Positions 1-11,037 of a stretch of DNA of 64,000 nt are shown here, one piece after another. The notes below the pieces were generated by a model. That model worked only from the letters and a program-made list of their open reading frames with translations, made no database searches and had not been told where the DNA came from. A program made the translations under genes and the position numbers. Origin of the DNA: Whalleya microplaca (taxonomy: Eukaryota > Ascomycota > Sordariomycetes > Xylariales > Xylariaceae). Positions within the stretch are counted from its first letter, which is position 1, and the number at the start of each line of letters is the position of its first letter. Where the stretch lies: NCBI GenBank assembly GCA_022497155.1, contig MU385801.1:1-64000 (forward strand), written 5' to 3'.

Positions 1-48
1 GCATTCAAGTGTGGGGCGTGTTTTCATTTTTTTTTTTTTTTTTTTTTT

Positions 49-83
49 GATTTTTCAGCTGCGTGGACGCTAGCTGAAAAATC
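49..83. repeat. Near-perfect hairpin next to the polypurine tract
   Basis: GATTTTTCAGCT (49-60) is the exact reverse complement of AGCTGAAAAATC (72-83). The inner GCGT/ACGC also pairs, leaving a GG loop and one bulged T. The result is a 16-bp stem ending 1 base before the AGGGAGGAA tract. It may be a structural signal of the retroelement 3' end. Confidence 0.7.
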
Positions 84-92
84 AGGGAGGAA

Positions 93-400
93 TGTTATGG
101 GGCAAGGGATTACGGGTATTAATAGCAGCTTAAAAGCCACTAGAAGCCCCTAGAGCCACGTTATAGGGCACTCTATAAAGCACTCCACAGGGTATCCATA
201 AGGCACTCCATAGGGCATTTTACAGTGGATTACATACCTATATTTAGCTGACCTTTTCCCTTACATTTCCTTCACTTTTTTCTCACAGACAATAATAGAT
301 ATCACTAAATAGTCACACACATAGCTCTGGCAGTTAATATACACTTATTTTTAACTTAATATCTCACTTTCGCTTCACCCCGACACCCTGTCCCAAGACA
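93..400 (+). repeat. LTR (3' copy)
   Basis: A 308-bp segment with TGT...ACA termini directly follows a polypurine tract. Inside it, at about 155-225, short imperfect repeats of GCACTCCATAGG occur (four decaying copies). The right edge coincides with the switch to AT-rich DNA at about 400. The boundaries are inferred from termini and composition, since the partner LTR is not visible. Confidence 0.55.
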
Positions 401-3400
401 ATATATATTTATTAAAATGTATAAAAACGGCGACGAGTAACTTGGTTTTTTAATTAAAGCTTTCTCGCTAGACGATTTTTTTTATAATATTTAAAAATCT
501 ATTAATTAAACCGAAAGCGACGGTAATATTACGCGTAAATATTATATAATAGCTTATATATAACGGAAGCGAGCTTTCGAAATTACTAGTATCTCGAGTA
601 ACGACTTTATCTTAGCTTAAGTTACGGCTAGTTGCTATAATGCGGACGATAAATTAAAGAATGTTAATTATATATTTAAAGTTATAATTATTAACGCGAT
701 TGTTTATTATAAAAATGTAGAAAGTATTAAAAAACTTTTATATTTTTTAAGTATTAAGTTTATATTAAACGCGAGAATTAAATAATATTTAATACTTGTG
801 GCTAATTTGGTATAAACAAAGACTTTTAAAGGCCGAATAAAAAGCTTTTTATTCGGGACTTAATTACTATATAATAGTTTTAAAATAAATAGTTTTATCG
901 AAAACTATATATATATTATAGCCGGAGATTTTAAATTTATTTATTAGAAGTTTATTATAGTAAAAAGTCTTTTATGTAATAAGCGGGAGCTAATAAAAAT
1001 CGCCGAAAAAAATAGCGCTAAAGTTATTAAATAAATGCGGTAATTCGGGCTAAGCTTAATTTAAATAAGTGTTTATTTAATTTAATGTAATTAAGCTAAT
1101 TATTAATTTCTTATTAATAAAAAAATAGTAGATATTTTAAAACGTTTGTTATAACTTGCTAATAGCGGTATTAATTAAAGTAAAAAAGCTAAATAACCCG
1201 CCGATAAGTAAGTGAAAAAAAAAATGTAACGTAATCCCGGTAATATTATTAAAAGCGATACTAGTCGGGATAGCGCGAATAACCGGAGAGGGGCGTCCGA
1301 CCTCGGATATAAGCCGAATAAAATAAATATATATAACTTATATAATATAAAACTTGCTGCTATTTATAATATTGTTATAGTTTATTAGTAAAAGTTTAAG
1401 ATTTTTGCCGGCAAAAATTTAGCGATAATAAAAAATATATATATTATATAAAGTACGCTATTTAATATTTAACGTTTGCTTGGTATTAAAAAGGAGCTTA
1501 TTTTCGATATTAAGAATGTCCTTTTTTTTTTACGTACTAAAATCCCGTATATAGTCCGAAAAATTACTTTCGGCAAAGTATACGCTAACGTAAGGAAACT
1601 AATCGAATGCCTCGTTTTAGGGATAAATATTAAGCTAATTAAAAAAGGTAACGTTACGGGTATCTCGCGGGAGCTATTACGCTAGCTTTTTTTAATTATT
1701 GCTTATTTCTTTTTTTTTTTACTCCTAATCTTAAAATTCGTCCGCGTTTTTAGCGATAATAAACGGCGAGTAATAGTCGAAATTATGCCGCTCGCTATAA
1801 TGTTATTTATAAGCGGCATAAGTTTTAACGTATATATTATAAATAATATTATCGATAACTTTTGTTTGCGAGACTAATTAATAAAACAGATGGTGTAACA
1901 TTATTTTTACCCGATATTAGTTTTTATATTATATTTTATATTTATACCGGAAGAAATATATTAAAACGCGGGGGCGTATTTAGAAACGTAAATATAGGAG
2001 GCGCGAGTTTTATATATAAAGAGTTAGTTATTAAAAGTAAGTGATATTTTAAAAATAAAGGATATTTTGCCTGTTTATATATTTTTATATGTGAGTTTTA
2101 TTTTGGGAAATTTCGCCGCCGGCTATAATAAATTAACGCGGCTATATTTTTTCCGAGCGATAGTTAATATTAATATTTTTTTGCGACAATTGCTAAAAAG
2201 GCATATTTAAAAATATATATAAAACCTTTTAAAAAAATATATTATATTTGCCGATAATTTTATTTATAAAACGCGTTATAAGCGATAATATTAAAGCTTG
2301 CTTACTAAACTTAAGTAAAATCTCGGTAACGAAATCCCGGTATAATTTAAACTTAATTTCGGTTTTAAAATAATACTTAGCTATATAATTTTTAATAATT
2401 TATATAAAAATATAAAAAGCGATATTTATATTTATTATTTAATTAATTATAACATTTAGGTTATATAAATTTAAGTAATTATTATTTCTTTTAGTTATAT
2501 ATATATAGTAATATAAATTAAAAAACCGATTAATATTAGTAATTAATTGTTAGTTGCGGGGATAGTAAAAATAATACGAGAGATTAGCGAGTAAAGTACG
2601 AGTTACGAGCAGGCGATCTAGCGTAATAGGTCCGGCGTTTTATATTAAGTTTTAATATACGGCGATAAACTATTAATTAGTAGTACGGATTTAAACTTCG
2701 GTAAAATATTATTTGCCGGGATGTTTTTTTTAAGTTTTTTTTTTATATATATAATACGTAAAAAAGTAGAAATAAATCTAGAAATATATAAAAAGTCGAA
2801 AAAAAAAGTTAAATAACGTGTTATATTTATTTTAGGCGAGATATAGCGGGTTAAGTTTTATTTTTCGGTAAGGGTTTATATTAACGGCTTTAATGTGGTT
2901 TAATTAAAATCCCGTAAATATAGCCCGCGTTTTTGCCGTAAATATATTAGTAGGGGGAGTTCCCGTATATTAGGCGAAACCGTAAAGATATATAGCGTTA
3001 CGGAATTAAAACTTAAACCTATTTTATTAATTAAATATGCGAAATTTGGGATTAAAGAAATATTTTATAAATTAAGCGATATAAATTTTAAACTAGTAGG
3101 AGGCGATATGTAGGTAAACGTAAATGTTTTTTTTAATAATTTTTATTTTATTTTTTTCGTTTGCCGCTTTTTATTATTTATAATTAGGTATATAGTATTA
3201 GAGATTATTCTAGTGAAAATCGGCTGCCGAAAATGTAATAAAAAATAAAAAATAGCCGAACGTATTATAAAACGCTTTTAAGTTTTTCCGGCAATCGTTT
3301 TAATATAAGCGAATTTTATATAAATTAAAAGTATATTTTATAATCGAGTTTAATAAGGCGCTTGATTCGGTATTATTATTATTAAAGACTGCGTAAATAT

Positions 3401-6400
3401 CTTTAGCTAAGGGTAATTAATTTTGCTGCTTATTAAGGTTTTATCGCATAAAAAATATATTATAAGTTTTAATTTAATAATAAATAAATATATTAAAACA
3501 AATAAAGCGAAACTGCGGGTGTTTTATAAAGCGTCCGTTTTTTTATTTTATTACGTAATTTACTTAAATATCGAAATTAATTATACGCTAGCGAGGGGAA
3601 ATAAATTTAGCCTTACTATTGGGAAATAAAGTAAGAAAAATTACCAAATATAAGGGCTAAATATAATTAAACTTATTTAAGGGGGTAAATTAAAAAAGGG
3701 GTAAGTTAATATAAATATAATGTTTTATATTTTCGCCTTATACCTATTTTTATAAAATAGCTATTTCGTTTTACGCCGTAATAAAATCGGGAATAACGTT
3801 TTTTTTTTAGTCGTTTATTAAGTTCCGGAGATTTTTATCTGTAATATCGGTTTCGATATTATTATAATCGTTAATCTTTACGTAATTTTAAAGGTTTAAA
3901 TTATTTACTATATTATTATTTGCGGGAAATTAAGAGAAATTATCTTATTAAATTAAAACGTCGCGATATTTTAAGTAATAATTTTTAAAATACTCGAGCT
4001 ACTATTAAATTATACCGTAATAAACCCGAAAGTCGCGTAATACCTAACGTTATAAATAAGTATTAAACGAGCGGATAATAATAATATCTAGATTTATAGG
4101 GAGTTTTAAAAACTAGTTTTATATTTTACCGATATTTTAAAAAAAGTGATAAATATAGTTATAATATTTATAAGCGGAATTGCGGATTTAATAAATTTCG
4201 ACGTAATAATAAACGCGAGCGATTAATATTTTTTTTACCTAGTTTAATTAGGGAAAATAAACGGGAACTATATTAAAATCTATATTATTTTATATTCCGA
4301 AAAATTATATTTAATTTCGGGGCCCGCTAAGATTTTTTTTCCGGTATTATTTATAAACGTCGTTATATATGTTTAAGTCGAATTAACGTTTTTAATAACG
4401 ATCGTAATTCTTTAGCTTTTTTTCGGCAAAAGTTTGTTAAAAGTTATCGAGAAGTTATAAGTCGGTCTCTCGAAATATATTTTGCTATATCGTAACGTAT
4501 ATATTTTTTAAGTCGAAAGCGAAAGTAAAGTTAGGTAAACTAAATTTTTTAACTAGCTAATAGTCGAAATCGGTATATAAAGCTATAAAATTATATATTT
4601 TAAGGGCGTTATTATTTATATAACCCTAGCTATTAAAGAGATTAGTTTAAAATTAACGACGCAAACTTTTAAAAAAAAGTATATTAATATTATATAAGCC
4701 GAGATATATATAGTAGTTTTATTTTTCCGTTTGTTTTTTTATTTTTAGATTAAAATTAATTATAAAGTTTATCCGTATTTATTTATGTTAGCCCGTAAAA
4801 TACTAGCGATACTCGGTAATAAAGTTTTAGCTAGTAATATTATTAATATAATATTAATATATATTATAGAAAATAGTAAAACGTACGAAATTATAACAAA
4901 TGTTAGCACAAGCGATATAATAAATGCTATAAATAAAGTAAGAAGTAAGGCGGGGAAAATTAGGTTTATTAAAATATAAATTATTATTAAAATCGTAATT
5001 ATCGCTAGGGTTAAAGTTTACGCTTAAATTATAACGCTTAACCCGGAATTTATATTAAAGCGAAGCTAATTTTCGACATTTATTAATAATACGGGAAGAA
5101 TTTTAGTTAAATATTTTATGCCAAAAAAAAATATTAACGTTACGTTAAATATTATATTAAATAAGCTTTTATTATAATTTTATTATATATAGCTAACTAT
5201 TTACGTAATAAGTTTAAAACAAAAAAGTGGGGGCCGAGAAATGCTTACACGTTTAGCTAGTAAAAGTATTAGGCGATAAAAAATGTAAGAGTTATAGCGT
5301 TAATAAAATTAAGTAATACAATATAAAGTTACATTTAAATAAAAAAGTAGTAACGTTAATAAGCTGCATTAAAGCCGATAGCGTAATAAGACCGATAAAT
5401 TTATATTATTTTTTCCGAGATTACGTTTAATATTAATATATAATTAATAAAAATAAATTAAATTAAATTAAGCGCGAAACAATAATAAATAAGGATATAT
5501 TATAATAACTTTTTCGCGGTAATTAATATATAATACTACCGGGTTATTTAAATTGCTATATTTGCAAATAAACTGCTATATCGGCTTTTTAAAATTACAT
5601 TAGTTATAATAACTTTACTAATTTAAATTAGCGGCGAAAGCAGGATAATTTATAGGGGGTTTATAACGCGGTAAATGTGGGGGATCGGGAAGTAATATAT
5701 CTCCCGCCGTTATAACCGAAGCTATTATAACGCATAATTATAACTAGTATATTTATAACTAGCGGGATTATAACAAGTAAAATTAAAATAAAAAATAAAA
5801 ACGAAGTGGGAATAAATAAAAAATAACACCTTATATATAAAAAAAACGCATTTAATAAAAATAGCGAGTTAAAAAAAAAGGGCAAATTAATAAATAAAGT
5901 ATAAAAATAAAAGGTAAAGTTAAAATATATAAATATGCGGGGTTAAATTAGCTAAATTTTTAAGCGAGGGCATAAAAAAATGTGGGCGTATATTATATAA
6001 ACGGGTTATTATTTAATCCCTAGTTATAATAACCTTGCTAATTTAAGTTAGCGGCGAAAATAAAACAATTTATAAAGGGTTTATAACGCGGTAAACGTGG
6101 GAGATCGGGAGGTAATATACCTCCTACCGTTATAACCGAAACTATTATAACGTATAATTATAACTAGTATATTTATAACTAGCGGGATTATAATAAATGG
6201 AATTAAAACAAAAGATAAAAACGAAATAAAAACGAATAAAAAACGATACCTTATATATAAAAAAAACGCGTTTAATAGGGATAGCGAGTTAAAAAAAAAG
6301 GGCAAATTAATAAATAGAGTATAGAAATAGGAGGTGAGATTAAAATATGTGGACGTGCGGGGTTAAATTGGCCAAATTTTTAAGCGAGAGCACAAAAAAG

Positions 6401-6440
6401 TGTAGGCGTATATTACGTAAGCGGGTTGCTATTTAATCCC
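401..6440. mobile_element. RIP-like, AT-rich degraded repeat block
   Basis: About 6 kb of strongly AT-rich DNA has no intact reading frame, abundant TA and AA/TT, and scattered residual CG dinucleotides. This is the usual look of repeat-induced point mutation. Short frame fragments survive (1476-1685, 1862-2044, 4785-4979), all closed by TAA/TAG-type stops as expected from C-to-T change. At 3331-3372 the plus strand reads VYFIIEFNKALDSV, resembling the motif-A region (xFxKAFDSV) of non-LTR reverse transcriptases, and about 20 codons on (after two stops) it reads LLRFYRIK. The identification as a dead LINE is tentative, and more than one element may be present. Confidence 0.6.
5601..6440. repeat. 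Two tandem 420-bp repeat units
   Basis: Unit 1 is 5601-6020 and unit 2 is 6021-6440. Both begin TAGTTATAATAAC and end ATTTAATCCC, with exactly the same length. Differences are largely A/G and C/T transitions, the pattern left by RIP on a duplication. Each unit carries a matching minus-strand open frame (5661-5885 and 6081-6305, 74 codons) encoding a hydrophobic, low-complexity peptide. I regard these frames as fortuitous. Confidence 0.85.
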
Positions 6441-6491
6441 GTTTACTATTTACCCGATATTCATTCGATTTTCATTTAGGTCTCTTTTATT

Positions 6492-6573
6492 ACTAGGGGG
6501 AGACCCCTTAGGACCCCCCTTTTTTTCCTCTTTCTTTTAATTCCAGGGGGAGACCCCCTGGGACCCCCCCTTT
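6492..6573. repeat. 50-bp direct repeat with G5/C5 hairpins
   Basis: AGGGGGAGACCCC followed by GGACCCCCC occurs at about 6495-6520 and again at about 6545-6570, a period of 50 bases. Each copy contains GGGGGAGACCCC(C), a short hairpin, and then a second C-run. The pair sits exactly where the AT-rich block gives way to normal DNA. Confidence 0.7.
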
Positions 6574-7030
6574 CGCCTGCAGCGCTGCCTAGCCTCCGGC
6601 ACCCTTCATACATCCTCTATCGTCACCTTTCGTCTTACAGCCTTACAAAGCAAGGCTTGCTTATAAGCCACTTGTACGCCTCAAGGACAGTTACACGAAG
6701 ACGAAGTATTTTAGTACTCGTGGCTAGGTAAGTTCGATATCTCCAGCCAACCGATAAGCTCCTAACACCTGCTACACCAATAGGAGGACCTAATTTTTTA
6801 TAGCGTAGAAATAGAGTTACAGAACGGCCGCATTTTAACTTAGGGAAAGGTAGGAACGAACCTGACGGCTGTTCAAACCTTTCCCAATTATCTCTATGCA
6901 CGCATTACTATTATTAAGGTTTCCTAGCGTCACTACAAAGTCAAACGAGTCTTCAACTAATATGGTCAATTTAGAAACACGCGCTATATGGTATACTATG
7001 CTAAAGTAAATAAGAGTATAGCACCTCGTT
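6574..7030. other. Non-coding interval at the composition boundary
   Basis: There is no supported gene. Two short overlapping minus-strand open frames (6635-6901, 6835-7119) have no family resemblance, and the second runs into the tannase gene in another frame. The 3' UTR of the tannase gene probably occupies the right part. Confidence 0.5.
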
Positions 7031-8725
7031 TCAGTAAACAGGGAACTTGAAGGCATCGAACGTGTACAACCACGAATCAATAGACGGCTGGTCATATACA
7101 CACTCGAAAGACGTGCCATTGCCCGACCACAGGGGCCGCAGCGGCCACCGGCACACGGTATCGATCTCGCCCGTATTATTCAGGGTCTCAGGCGCGACCG
7201 CGTTCTCCACCCACTCAATGACCGTCTGCAGCGTGGAGTCCGGCCAGCCTCCCGCAGCCTGATCGGCATTGCTGCCGCAGTGGGAGCCCCCGGGAATCAG
7301 GTAAAGGCGATAAAACTCATCGAGAGCGGCGGTGCCGTCCGCAAAGCCGAGCTCGGGGAACATGATTTTACGAACAGAATCGTAGTAGTGCACCGACGAG
7401 CCGGCCGGGATCGCGGGGTCGGCCTCGCCGTGGATCTGCAGGACCTTGGACCCGGCGGCCTGGAAGGCGGTGAGGTCCGGCCACGTCGTCTGCAGCGAGT
7501 CGTAGTACCGCTGCATGCCGAGCGCCATCCAGTCGCGCAGCGTGTCCGCCGTCACGCCCGCGAAGCCGTCGATGGTGTCGCGCTCCTGCAGCTGCAGCCA
7601 GCGCGCGACGTACTGCGGCCCGAGCCCCGACGTCGTCGGCTCCCAGGCGCCCGTGTCCGCGTTGTACGTCGTGATCGCGTCCGAGAACACCGACCCCGGC
7701 TGCGGGTTGATGTAGATCCGCTTGCCCTGGGAGTCGATCAGGCCGTCCGCGAAGGAGGCGGCCACGGCTGCGCCCTTGGCCGTCACGGTGCCGTTTTGCG
7801 CGGGCGAGGCACCGGATGCGGCGCAGGCGTAGGACTCGCCGATGGTCGAGTTGTAGTCGAAGGTCAGCTTGCAGAGGTCCGACCTCGACACCACGCCGTC
7901 GACTTTGCCATCTAACCCGTCACAAGCCGCGATGGTCAGGTTCTTGATCTTCTCGAGCTCGCACGGCGGAGGGAAGTAGCCCAGCGCCTGCTCGATAGCG
8001 CCACCGGACAGATGGTTCGTCTGCAGGTGGCTGAACCGAAACGCAGGGGCGCCGACGGCGAGGCCGTCGAACTGGTCGGCGAAGCGCTGGATCTGACTCC
8101 ATCCCTCGCGGCCGCCCTCGGAGCAGCCCTGGTAGTACGAGTACACCTTCTCGGTATCGGACACGTTGAAGAAGTTCCTGGTAAACTGCTTCCCGAGGAC
8201 GGCGAGCTCGTGGTGAGCCTGATACCCGTGCATGTATGTTGCTTGCCAGTTGACGGTGCCATTCGCGAGGAGGACCACCTGGTCGTAGTTTGTGCTGAAG
8301 GACCCAAAACCACCATCTGTGAGGCCCGAGACGGCGCCGACGATGATCCCGACGGGGCTATATTGGAGCCCCGAGTTGATGGCTAGCCCACCCCCGCCGG
8401 TCGAGACGTAGCGGGTCGAGAACTTCTCAGGGGGCGGTACAAGATACGACACGTGAACAATATCGTTGGCGAGACCATCGTGAGAATAGGCAAAGGTTAC
8501 ATTGCAGTAGTCGATAACAGCCGCGGAAAACCATTCAGAGCTGACAGAACTATTAGTAGTCAGGGAAGCCGATACTGATGACTCGTCGATGGTGATGCCG
8601 AGGTTGAGATTCTCGACTGGGAGTCTAGCTGCAGCGTACTCCACAGTGCAGTATTGGTCCAAGGAGGCAGCATGGACGGCAGCTATGACACCGCTCATGG
8701 CGAGCGTGCTGCGAATGGAAACCAT
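7031..8725 (-). CDS. Secreted tannase / feruloyl esterase family serine esterase
   Basis: Single-exon gene of 564 aa. I start at the ATG at 8725, because the frame two codons upstream begins only with GTG. A signal peptide covers roughly residues 1-19. The tannase-family fold is shown by the nucleophile elbow GCSEGG (200-205, Ser202), an Asp in HGEADPAIP (Asp436) and the catalytic His in GGSHCG (His482). The cysteines beside Ser and His (Cys201, Cys483) form the family's characteristic CS-D-HC disulfide. A calcium-loop motif DGLDGKVDGV lies near 269-278, and many NxS/T sites fit secretion. The family cleaves ester bonds of gallotannins or of ferulic and other hydroxycinnamic acids in plant cell walls; which substrate applies cannot be told. 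The gene is very GC-rich at 7250-8100 and lies against a RIP-degraded block. Confidence 0.92.
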   Translation of the reverse strand: MVSIRSTLAMSGVIAAVHAASLDQYCTVEYAAARLPVENLNLGITIDESSVSASLTTNSSVSSEWFSAAVIDYCNVTFAYSHDGLANDIVHVSYLVPPPEKFSTRYVSTGGGGLAINSGLQYSPVGIIVGAVSGLTDGGFGSFSTNYDQVVLLANGTVNWQATYMHGYQAHHELAVLGKQFTRNFFNVSDTEKVYSYYQGCSEGGREGWSQIQRFADQFDGLAVGAPAFRFSHLQTNHLSGGAIEQALGYFPPPCELEKIKNLTIAACDGLDGKVDGVVSRSDLCKLTFDYNSTIGESYACAASGASPAQNGTVTAKGAAVAASFADGLIDSQGKRIYINPQPGSVFSDAITTYNADTGAWEPTTSGLGPQYVARWLQLQERDTIDGFAGVTADTLRDWMALGMQRYYDSLQTTWPDLTAFQAAGSKVLQIHGEADPAIPAGSSVHYYDSVRKIMFPELGFADGTAALDEFYRLYLIPGGSHCGSNADQAAGGWPDSTLQTVIEWVENAVAPETLNNTGEIDTVCRWPLRPLWSGNGTSFECVYDQPSIDSWLYTFDAFKFPVY

Positions 8726-9591
8726 CGTCACCAGGATTAGCTTGCCGCTTGAGAGGATCTTGGGTGCTCAGAAGCTACGAGATCCCAATGGTGCCAGGGA
8801 ACTAGATCAGATGAACTCCCTGGAGGTGTGCCACCCTAATATAGAAAATACAGTACCTTGCATGACGATCTGCATAACAGATCTCACGATATATCGCACT
8901 TGATTTTGTGGACCTCTCTAGAACTGAGGAGTACATACCTACCTACTCCATCTAGGTGACTAGTTGATATTGGCAACTTACCTTCTCGCTATAGTGGTTA
9001 GTAGTTGGCTTTGTGTAGTAGATTCAGTGACCATAGACCGCTCAGCCTAGATCACCTGTGAGCATATTGCAGTAGTATCGTATACTTTTTCCCGGCACAG
9101 GAGCGGGCTAGAAATCCAAATATCACGCATCGTCGCAGTGAGCCACGCGTTGTTGCGGAATCGCTTGCCTCATTCAGAGGTCGGGATAGCTAAGACAGTG
9201 GAGAAAAGCCGAGCGGAGGCAGGGTTAATATCCGTTGGCACCCACTCCAATCCTGGGGAAATAAGTATTTTGTATATCTATGTAAACAGAAGGATCTTTG
9301 CATATTGCAATAATACATCAGTTACCTATGTTAGCTAGGTCTAGACGTTGCGACCTACTCACTGATTCACTGGCCCTGTTGAATATACAGAATAGGAGCA
9401 GACAAGTAAGCCAAATACTGAGGCTCGTTGCTTCGCTTGGACCCTTACGTTGTAGGCAGCATGCATGACTAGTAATTACCAAAAGCCAGGATAGAGATGC
9501 GCTAGCAGCTGGAGTCGATTCCCAGTATTCTGCTACGGAGAAATATAGACCCCATGCCACCCCAGCTTTGAACCCGATAGTAAGACGGTGA

Positions 9592-9861
9592 GCTCATTCA
9601 CACTTTTGGAATACCCATTATGACATTCTGAAGGTTACTGATCTCTCCAACCTAGCAATAGACATTATCTCTCTGATAAACCTTGGGGCCCTGAAAATCC
9701 TAGGTATCAACCATCTCTTTGCTATACTTGAACTTTTCTTTAAGTGTTGGTTTATGAATGTATGAGATATTCGAGAGGTGACTGGGCAGCACTCTTTTAT
9801 GTCTCCAATACTCAGAAAAGGTAAAATAAAAGAAGTCATTTCTCTAAACAAATTTACATAA
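9592..9861 (+). pseudogene. Possible relic reading frame (one internal stop)
   Basis: Starting after a TGA, this frame stays open for 57 codons, meets TGA at 9763, and continues for 31 more codons to TAA. The translation (HYDILKVTDLSNLAIDIISL and onward) looks more protein-like than chance, with alternating hydrophobic and polar residues. There is no ATG near the start and I recognise no family. It could be a relic of a gene or coincidence. Confidence 0.2.
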
Positions 9862-9868
9862 GAAATTA

Positions 9869-9869
<1 letters not shown>

Positions 9870-9901
<32 letters not shown>
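9870..9901. repeat. (TA)n microsatellite
   Basis: About 15 uninterrupted TA units lie in the intergenic region upstream of the phosphoesterase gene. Confidence 0.95.
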
Positions 9902-9905
<4 letters not shown>

Positions 9906-10128
9906 TAATGATCTAAAGTTCAATCTATTAGGCTCGAGATTCTATTTATATATACACTCTTCATGTGTTGGCCTGTTTAAGCAGAAAGCGATGGCTCTTT
10001 ATATGCATGTTCTGTTAGTTTCATATCTACCTGGGATAGGTGACTTCGAAACCAACACCATCTCTTAAACATCAATCAAGTCTCGATCTCACTCCGTCAT
10101 ACTCAGAAATCTCGCTTACATTACGACA

Positions 10129-11037
10129 ATGTTTGGATCGAAAAAGTCCGGACTTGAGGCATTGCTTGACCGACCGCGTCCTTCTGCTTGGCAGCTGTTT
10201 CTGCGAGGTCCTTGCGTTTTCCTTGCGCGAAAGCTCTATTCATGGAGGCGCTTAGCCATACCTCAACCCTCTGAAGGTGCCATCTCTGTTGTTTGCATCT
10301 CAGACACGCATAACAGCCAGTGCTCGCTTCCCGACGGCGACATCTTGATACATGCGGGCGATCTCACACAATCGGGCTCATTTGAAGAGCTTCAGGCTAC
10401 TATCTCATGGCTGCGGGAACAGCCTCATAATGTCAAGATCGTGATTGCTGGTAATCACGATCTATTACTTGATACAAGCAGACACGATCCAGATGGCAAA
10501 GCTCTCGCGGCACGCAATCGGATCGACTGGGGAGATATACAATATCTGCAAGATAGCGCGACGACGGTTGTTTGTCATGGGCGGCGTATCAATATCTACG
10601 GAAGCCCTAAATCTCCACGACATGGTAATGGGGCATTCCAGTATGCGCGAGACAACAATATCTGGGGGAATTCGGTCCCAGACAACACAGATATACTGGT
10701 TACGCATTGTCCTCCACGCGCTCACCTAGATCTTACCACTCTTGGTTGTCAACACCTATTACGGGAGCTATGGCGGGTTCATCCCAGTCTCCACGTTTTT
10801 GGTCATGTACACGAGGGTTATGGCCACGAATGGATACAATTCGATACAGTACAAAATGCGTATGAACGAGTGATACTAGTTGGTGGAGGCATATGGAACC
10901 TTATCGGGGTTTTACAAGTTTTCATTTGCTCTCTCTTCCGTTCACCAGGAAGGGCCACTTGTCAGCTTGTCAACCCTTCAATGGTTGGAGGGCTACGTGA
11001 CGATGCTCGACGGCAAGCGATCAAAGTTTATATTTGA
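10129..11037 (+). CDS. Calcineurin-like metallophosphoesterase
   Basis: Single-exon gene of 302 aa. The binuclear-metal phosphoesterase motifs appear in order: SDTHN (58-62), GDILIHAGDLT (70-80), GNHD (108-111), THCPPRAHLD (192-201) and FGHVHEGYG (224-232). These supply the Asp, His and Asn ligands. The first ~45 residues are basic with a hydrophobic patch (PCVFLARKLYSW), so membrane association is possible. The C-terminus, LVNPSMVGGLRDD, matches the usual end of fungal members of the MPPED1/2-like group, so the gene appears complete. Substrates of this group in fungi are not established. It is convergent with the 193-aa gene, 114 bp apart. Confidence 0.88.
   Translation: MFGSKKSGLEALLDRPRPSAWQLFLRGPCVFLARKLYSWRRLAIPQPSEGAISVVCISDTHNSQCSLPDGDILIHAGDLTQSGSFEELQATISWLREQPHNVKIVIAGNHDLLLDTSRHDPDGKALAARNRIDWGDIQYLQDSATTVVCHGRRINIYGSPKSPRHGNGAFQYARDNNIWGNSVPDNTDILVTHCPPRAHLDLTTLGCQHLLRELWRVHPSLHVFGHVHEGYGHEWIQFDTVQNAYERVILVGGGIWNLIGVLQVFICSLFRSPGRATCQLVNPSMVGGLRDDARRQAIKVYI

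Larger units (their letters stand above)
1..400 (+). mobile_element. 3' end of an LTR retrotransposon (probably Ty3/Gypsy-like)
   Basis: Bases 1-92 look like the last internal bases of an LTR element: a T-run (27-48), a hairpin (49-83), and a purine-rich tract AGGGAGGAA (84-92) placed exactly as a polypurine tract. A 308-bp segment follows that starts TGTTATGGGG and ends CCCAAGACA, giving the TGT...ACA ends expected of an LTR. Base composition is normal and there is no RIP-like C-to-T bias, unlike the DNA immediately to the right. This suggests a younger insertion into an older degraded repeat. The body, 5' LTR and target-site duplication lie outside the window, so the superfamily is inferred only from the end structure. 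Confidence 0.6.
8726..10128. other. Divergent intergenic region (tannase / phosphoesterase)
   Basis: No supported gene. It contains a TA microsatellite and a plus-strand open stretch at 9592-9861 interrupted by one TGA, described separately. The two flanking genes point away from each other, so their promoters should lie at its ends. Confidence 0.5.

Noticed and set aside
5661..6305. Two paralogous 74-codon hydrophobic frames in the tandem repeat
   Set aside because: They arise from AT-rich RIP-degraded DNA read on the minus strand. The similarity reflects the DNA duplication, not a conserved protein.
7280..7915. 211-codon plus-strand frame antisense to the tannase gene
   Set aside because: Arg/Val/Gly-rich shadow of a GC-rich coding strand. 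The minus-strand frame has catalytic motifs.
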